A stretch of DNA of 8,994 bases from an uncultured Verrucomicrobiota bacterium. GTDB lineage: Bacteria > Verrucomicrobiota > Kiritimatiellia > RFP12 > UBA1067. Shown here piece after piece: positions 6,354 through 8,994 of the stretch. The notes under the pieces are model-generated. The model did not search any database. It was not told where the DNA came from and worked only from the letters and a program-made list of their open reading frames with translations. Each line of letters begins with the position of its first letter. The stretch's first letter is position 1. The stretch spans positions 1-8,994 of the forward strand of contig CALZAJ010000056.1 of the NCBI GenBank assembly GCA_945613785.1, given 5' to 3'. The translations under genes were made by a program, and so were the position numbers.

Positions 6354-6358
6354 AAGTG
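6341..6358. promoter_or_regulatory. Operator box 3 before the exporter gene
   Basis: CACATTTTATAAAAAGTG begins at the base after the regulator's TAA and ends 5 bp before the exporter ATG. It differs from box 1 at one position. With flanks it reads AACAC...GTGTT, extending the dyad by two bases on each side. It overlaps the predicted -10 of the exporter promoter. Confidence 0.8.
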
Positions 6359-6363
6359 TTTAT

Positions 6364-6996
6364 ATGAAACGATACGTGACATTCTTTTTGTTGGCGCTGG
6401 CGCTGGGAATCGCGCCGGGACCGGATATCCTCTTCGTGTTCGCGCAAGGGCTCGGACAGGGTGCGCTCGCCGGATCGACGGTGACCTGCGGACTCAGTAC
6501 GGGTCTCGTCGTCCATGTGACGCTGGCGGCATTGGGCTTTGCTGCGGTGATGAAGCGCTTCCCGAAGGCCTTCAAGGCGATCACCTGGTGCGGGGCCGCC
6601 TATCTCGTCTATCTCGGCATCATGGCCTGGCGCTCGGCCGGCGTCGTCACGGTCGGACCTGCAGCGGCTCAGGAGACGCCGCTCCTGCGCCTCTACCTGC
6701 AAGGCATCGTGATGAACCTCTGCAATCCCAAGGTCATCCTTTTCTTCATCGCCCTGATGCCGCGCTTCATCGTTCCGGAGAAGGGCAGTACGACGCGCCA
6801 GTTCCTGGTGCTCGGACTCCTCTTCATCGTCGCGACGCTCATCGTCTTCAATGCTGTCGCGCTGCTCGGCGGTTCGGTCTCCTGGCTGTTGGACGGCAAC
6901 TCCGACGCGATGACCGTACTCAAGTACGCTTCCGCCGTCATCATCTTCGGCCTCGCCGGCTGGATCGCCTGGATGAATCTCAGATCGAAGGAGTAG
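6364..6996 (+). CDS. LysE/RhtB-family amino-acid exporter
   Basis: A 210-residue inner-membrane protein of the LysE/RhtB family, which export amino acids or related small molecules with proton coupling. Family marks are clear: APGPD (17-21) after the first helix; the glycine-spaced stretch GLGQGALAGSTVTCGLSTG (29-47) with H51; the GAAYLVYLG segment (77-85); and NPKVILFFIALMPRFI (121-136), the NPK...FF...P.F signature. About six hydrophobic segments are visible, and the length is usual for the family. ATG 6364 is the first start after box 3 and gives the expected first helix. It directly follows the tandem winged-helix gene, so it is probably that regulator's target. Its 3' end overlaps the converging tcdA by 17 bp. 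The exported substrate cannot be told from the sequence. Confidence 0.9.
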   Translation: MKRYVTFFLLALALGIAPGPDILFVFAQGLGQGALAGSTVTCGLSTGLVVHVTLAALGFAAVMKRFPKAFKAITWCGAAYLVYLGIMAWRSAGVVTVGPAAAQETPLLRLYLQGIVMNLCNPKVILFFIALMPRFIVPEKGSTTRQFLVLGLLFIVATLIVFNAVALLGGSVSWLLDGNSDAMTVLKYASAVIIFGLAGWIAWMNLRSKE

Positions 6997-7741
6997 CCTT
7001 CTTCTCGACGTCTTGCAGGACGAGTCCGGCGAGGGCAAAGCCGAAAATCGCCGTCGTATGGGCGACGGTCCCGTTGAGGCGGGCCTTCTTCGCGCTCCAG
7101 GTGTCCGCGGCGTCCGGCTGCAGGGCTTCGCCGTGGTTCTCACGGTGTTCGGGGCTCCAGACGCAGGTGAACTTGCGCGCCGGATAACCGCCCGTCTTCT
7201 TGAACTTCTGACGGAGCGCGCGGGCGAGTCCGTCGCCCTCGATCTTGCGAAACTCGCTCGAACGAATCTGGAAAGAGTCCATCTTGAGTGCGGCGCCCAT
7301 GGATGCGAAGAGCGTCACGGACGGGATGGACAGCGCATGACGGATGAGCGCTGCCTTTTCGGTGAGCGAATCGATCGCGTCGATCACATAATCATATTGT
7401 TCGAGTCCGAAGCTGTCCGCGGTCGTCTCGTCGTAAATCTGCGCCCGGACGTCGAGTTTCACGTCGGGATTGATCTCACGGAGGCGCTTTGCCAGGGCCT
7501 CGACCTTCACGTCGCCGATCGTCGCGGTCGTCGCCATCAGCTGACGATTCACGTTCGTCTCCGCGACGCAGTCGGAGTCGACCAGCAGCAACTCGCTCAC
7601 GCCGGAGCGTACGAGCGATTCGGCACACCAGCTGCCGACCCCGCCCAGACCGAAGATCGCGACTTTCGTCGTCTTCAGCCGCCGCAGGGTCTCCGTGCCG
7701 AGCATCAGCTCGACGCGTCCGAATATCGCAGGATACGCCAT
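6980..7741 (-). CDS. tcdA: tRNA threonylcarbamoyladenosine dehydratase
   Basis: A 253-residue E1-like enzyme (ThiF/MoeB superfamily) that uses ATP to cyclise t6A at tRNA position 37 to ct6A. The nucleotide site is GLGGVGS (31-37), with acidic D55 and D57, the NVNRQ loop (63-67), K79, and the VIDAIDSLTEKAALI segment (119-133). The C-terminal half has KFTCVWSPE (190-198) and NGTVAHTTAIFGFALAGL (223-240), matching the TcdA/CsdL pattern better than ThiF or MoeB. It lacks the CxxC zinc pairs of MoeB/ThiF. Start is uncertain. ATG 7741 lies 7 nt after TATAAT with an extended TGA (leaderless reading). ATG 7750, three residues longer, has GAGGTGA 9 nt upstream, overlapping the stop of the cytX remnant. 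It lies downstream of cytX on the same strand and converges on the exporter gene. Confidence 0.9.
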   Translation of the reverse strand: MAYPAIFGRVELMLGTETLRRLKTTKVAIFGLGGVGSWCAESLVRSGVSELLLVDSDCVAETNVNRQLMATTATIGDVKVEALAKRLREINPDVKLDVRAQIYDETTADSFGLEQYDYVIDAIDSLTEKAALIRHALSIPSVTLFASMGAALKMDSFQIRSSEFRKIEGDGLARALRQKFKKTGGYPARKFTCVWSPEHRENHGEALQPDAADTWSAKKARLNGTVAHTTAIFGFALAGLVLQDVEKKATPSI

Positions 7742-7748
7742 GGTGCAC

Positions 7749-7757
7749 ATTATATCA
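7749..7757 (-). promoter_or_regulatory. Extended -10 element before tcdA
   Basis: On the minus strand the sequence reads TGATATAAT, ending 7 nt before the ATG at 7741. No convincing -35 is seen (TTGCCG is only 14 bp upstream). It overlaps the alternative ATG at 7750. It may drive a leaderless tcdA message, or be a chance AT-rich patch if tcdA is read from the cytX promoter. Confidence 0.35.
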
Positions 7758-7759
7758 AA

Positions 7760-8057
7760 TCACCTCTTCGGCAACAGGCGGGCGCTGGCTGCGAGAAGGG
7801 CTGACAGGAAAGGTAGGCCATCAGGACGGCCAGCGCGCCCCCTTTCCCCCGAAGGCGGACGTCGTCGTGGCCATCGCCCCCTGACGGAGTCGGGCGCCGA
7901 TCAATCCCGCCGCGAAGAGGATGAGTCCGCCGAGGAGATGTCCGTAGAGGAGCGCGGACCAGTTCGCGCCGATTTCGCGTCCCGCCTCGACTTCAGCGAC
8001 GGAAATCGCCGCGCCGAACCAGATGAGTGCCGAGAGCCAGTTGTCTTTGTTCTTCAT
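7760..8057 (-). pseudogene. cytX: cytX remnant (HMP transporter) with internal deletion
   Basis: The frame from ATG 8057 to TGA 7821 gives 78 residues whose start matches the N-terminus of CytX, the NCS1-type hydroxymethylpyrimidine (thiamine precursor) transporter. It reads LIWFGAAISVAEVEAG (about 10-25), a YGHLLGGLILFAAGLIGA helix and then AMATTTSAFGGKG. In intact CytX this point is followed by FS-LLN-QLVGW-type helices and a further 300 or so residues; here the frame reaches a stop within five codons. In another frame the same strand continues to TGA 7760-7762 and reads GLPFLSALLAASARLLPKR, which looks like a transporter's last helix and tail. The simplest reading is loss of the middle of the gene with a frameshift at the junction (about 7825-7845). 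The start keeps a good AGGAAGG ribosome site. No TPP riboswitch is seen upstream. The N-terminal call is firm; the C-terminal one is tentative. Confidence 0.7.
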
Positions 8058-8083
8058 TTCCCACCTTCCTTGCAAGTCGGGAT

Positions 8084-8112
8084 ATTTTACACCATCCGGG
8101 CGCAACTGGGAA
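8084..8112 (-). promoter_or_regulatory. Candidate promoter of the cytX remnant
   Basis: On the minus strand TTCCCA (8112-8107), 17 bp, TAAAAT (8089-8084) precede the remnant's start by about 27 bp, with AGGAAGG in the leader. The -35 is weak. It may still transcribe the remnant and tcdA. Confidence 0.4.
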
Positions 8113-8130
8113 ATAGGAATCGCCTTTCAT

Positions 8131-8160
8131 TTGACGAAGGTGCGACCGTTCTGATAATAT
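8131..8160 (+). promoter_or_regulatory. Promoter of the flavin-reductase-like gene
   Basis: TTGACG (8131-8136), 18 bp, TAATAT (8155-8160) with an extended TGA (8152-8154); GATAAT at 8153 with a 16-bp spacer is an alternative. Transcription would begin near 8167, which lies after the ATG at 8159 and so excludes it as a start. The leader to the ATG at 8213 is about 46 nt. Confidence 0.65.
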
Positions 8161-8212
8161 GCGCTCCATGTCCTCGCGAAGGGCGAGGCGCGAATCGAAA
8201 AGGACGCAGACG

Positions 8213-8722
8213 ATGAAGAAGGTTGATATCCAGGAACTGGCGCGTGAGAATGCGTTTGATCTGATCGGCAAGGAATGGATGCTCGTGACGGTCGGCAACA
8301 AGGACAAGCTTAACACGATGACGGCCTCCTGGGGCGGCATCGGCTGGCTCTGGAACAAGCCGGTTGCCTTCGTGTTCATCCGTCCCGAGCGCTATACGCA
8401 CGAATTCATCGAACGCGAAGCGCGTCTGACGCTTTCTTTCTACGGCGAGGCGCATCGTGCGAAGCTGCAGCTCTGCGGATCGAAGAGCGGACGAGACATC
8501 GACAAGGTGAAGGAGACGGGTCTCACGCCGGTCGAACTGGAAAGCGGCGCGATGACCTTCGATGCGGCTCGTCTGACGCTCGACTGCCGCAAGCTCTTCA
8601 AGGCCTCGATGGCCGAAGAGGACTTCGTCGACAAGACCGTCCTCGCGCGCTGGTACAACAGCCAGCCCGGCGGCTCGCTCCACGACGTCTATGTCGTCGA
8701 GATCGAAGGCGTCTACAAGTGA
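8213..8722 (+). CDS. Flavin-reductase-like FMN-binding protein
   Basis: A 169-residue cytosolic protein of the flavin reductase-like (split-barrel FMN-binding) family. Clear marks are EWMLVTVG (21-28), the NTMTASWGGIGWLWNKPVA stretch (34-52) that lines the flavin site, FIRPERYTHEFIE (55-67), the CGSKSGRDIDK segment (88-98) and ETGLTPV (101-107). The late CRKLF (125-129) and the closing HDVYVVEIEGVYK also fit this subfamily. Members bind FMN and reduce or use flavin, but the partner or substrate is unknown. ATG 8213 is chosen because AAAAGGA (8197-8203) precedes it by 9 nt, because family similarity begins there, and because the predicted transcript starts after the upstream ATGs at 8159 and 8168. 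It is divergent from the cytX remnant and appears to be a single-gene unit, with a stem-loop just past its stop. Confidence 0.9.
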   Translation: MKKVDIQELARENAFDLIGKEWMLVTVGNKDKLNTMTASWGGIGWLWNKPVAFVFIRPERYTHEFIEREARLTLSFYGEAHRAKLQLCGSKSGRDIDKVKETGLTPVELESGAMTFDAARLTLDCRKLFKASMAEEDFVDKTVLARWYNSQPGGSLHDVYVVEIEGVYK

Positions 8723-8729
8723 GGCGTCT

Positions 8730-8748
8730 CGCGCTCTCAAGGAGCGCG
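8730..8748 (+). terminator. GC stem-loop after the flavin-reductase-like gene
   Basis: CGCGCTC (8730-8736) and GAGCGCG (8742-8748) form a perfect 7-bp stem with a 5-nt loop, starting 8 bases past the TGA. Only TT follows, so it is not a classical intrinsic terminator. It may act as an end-of-message stem or as a bidirectional boundary for the minus-strand ORF downstream. Confidence 0.45.
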
Positions 8749-8804
8749 TTATCGAATCTGTCGGCCTGGCAGAAAGCAGAAAGAACCAATAAACAAAGGC
8801 TCTA

Positions 8805-8867
8805 TCAAGACTCAGGCGGCCTGAAGTGACCCACACTTATGCCCGAAGAGCTGAATTTGTTCATCAT
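8805..8867 (-). CDS. 20-residue ORF with strong ribosome site
   Basis: On the minus strand GGAGG (8878-8874) lies 6 nt ahead of ATG 8867, an ideal arrangement. A second ATG follows at once, and the frame ends in tandem stops TGA TAG (8807-8802). The peptide starts MMNKFSSSGISV and ends GHFRPPES; it is polar, with no helix or motif that I recognise. It could be a real small protein, a leader peptide, or the start of a gene broken by a mutation. Codon use is not informative at this length. It converges on the flavin-reductase-like gene. Confidence 0.35.
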   Translation of the reverse strand: MMNKFSSSGISVGHFRPPES

Positions 8868-8878
8868 AATCTACCTCC

Positions 8879-8918
8879 GTATGCCCATAGCATACAACTT
8901 CCAACACGAATAACGCAA
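8879..8918 (-). promoter_or_regulatory. Promoter with overlapping palindrome for small ORF
   Basis: On the minus strand TTGCGT (8918-8913), 18 bp, TATGCT (8894-8889). The -10 lies within the palindrome GTATGC-TATGG-GCATAC (8895-8879), which also covers the expected start site and directly abuts the GGAGG ribosome site. The palindrome could be an operator, or an RNA hairpin if transcription comes from further upstream. Confidence 0.4.
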
Positions 8919-8930
8919 GGCTTTTCTGGA

Positions 8931-8960
8931 TTGGGTGCGGTTTTTTCTTGTTGAACCCAA
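8931..8960. repeat. Inverted repeat around a T-run
   Basis: TTGGGT (8931-8936) and ACCCAA (8955-8960) flank an 18-base loop containing six Ts (8941-8946). ACGCA (8913-8917) can also pair imperfectly with TGCGGT just before the T-run, so a weak plus-strand terminator is possible. The rest of 8961-8994 shows only a GCGAC/GTCGC mini-hairpin near the window end. Confidence 0.3.
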
Positions 8961-8994
8961 GAGCTGTTTTCACGCAGGCGACTTCGTCGCACGC

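Noticed and set aside
8058..8130. TPP riboswitch ahead of the cytX remnant
   Set aside because: CytX genes are often under TPP control, but the leader is under 30 nt and has no THI-box-like sequence.
8159..8212. Upstream ATG giving an 18-residue basic extension of the flavin-reductase-like protein
   Set aside because: This ATG lies in the -10 box of the predicted promoter, and the extension is Arg-rich filler. ATG 8213 has a good ribosome site and matches the family start.

Overview
This window looks like a piece of chromosome from a GC-rich bacterium. Coding regions are GC-rich with frequent GTG/TTG starts, while promoters keep AT-rich sigma-70-type -10 boxes, often with an upstream TG (TGN-TATAAT). 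Gene content (TrkA/TrkH, LysE-type exporter, TcdA, CytX remnant, DUF456, a U32-like Cys-rich protein) does not fix the lineage. A gut or aquatic bacterium of the PVC group would fit, but that is only a guess. No phage, insertion sequence, CRISPR array, rRNA or tRNA gene was seen.

Layout. 1-177 is the 3' end of an unrecognised gene. 178-509 holds no clear gene but contains a dense cluster of nested CAA-N-TTG palindromes and a promoter for a hotdog-fold acyl-CoA thioesterase (510-860). 1043-2104 is a U32-peptidase-like, cysteine-rich, probably iron-sulfur protein. 2141-2275 is an 18-bp inverted repeat bracketing a strong promoter. From 2298 to 5588 runs a tight operon: trkA, trkH, an easily missed 50-residue membrane microprotein ending in a CCCCH cluster, and a DUF456 membrane protein.

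5702-6996 looks like a self-contained regulatory unit. A protein built from two tandem ArsR-like winged helices is followed by a LysE/RhtB-family exporter. Three near-identical 18-bp palindromic boxes flank or overlap the two promoters, which suggests autoregulation plus control of the exporter. The ligand is unknown.

6980-8057 (minus strand) has tcdA, which makes cyclic t6A in tRNA. Just upstream of it is a collapsed cytX (hydroxymethylpyrimidine transporter): the N-terminus is clear, and a probable C-terminus lies in another frame, as if the middle was deleted. Divergent from it is a flavin-reductase-like FMN protein (8213-8722). The right end (8723-8994) has a stem-loop and, on the minus strand, a 20-codon ORF with an excellent Shine-Dalgarno site behind a palindrome-overlapped promoter.

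The most novel-looking items are the triple-box tandem-winged-helix/exporter unit, the Cys-rich microprotein in the trk operon, and the palindrome cluster at 231-333. All homology calls are by eye from motifs, without database searches.
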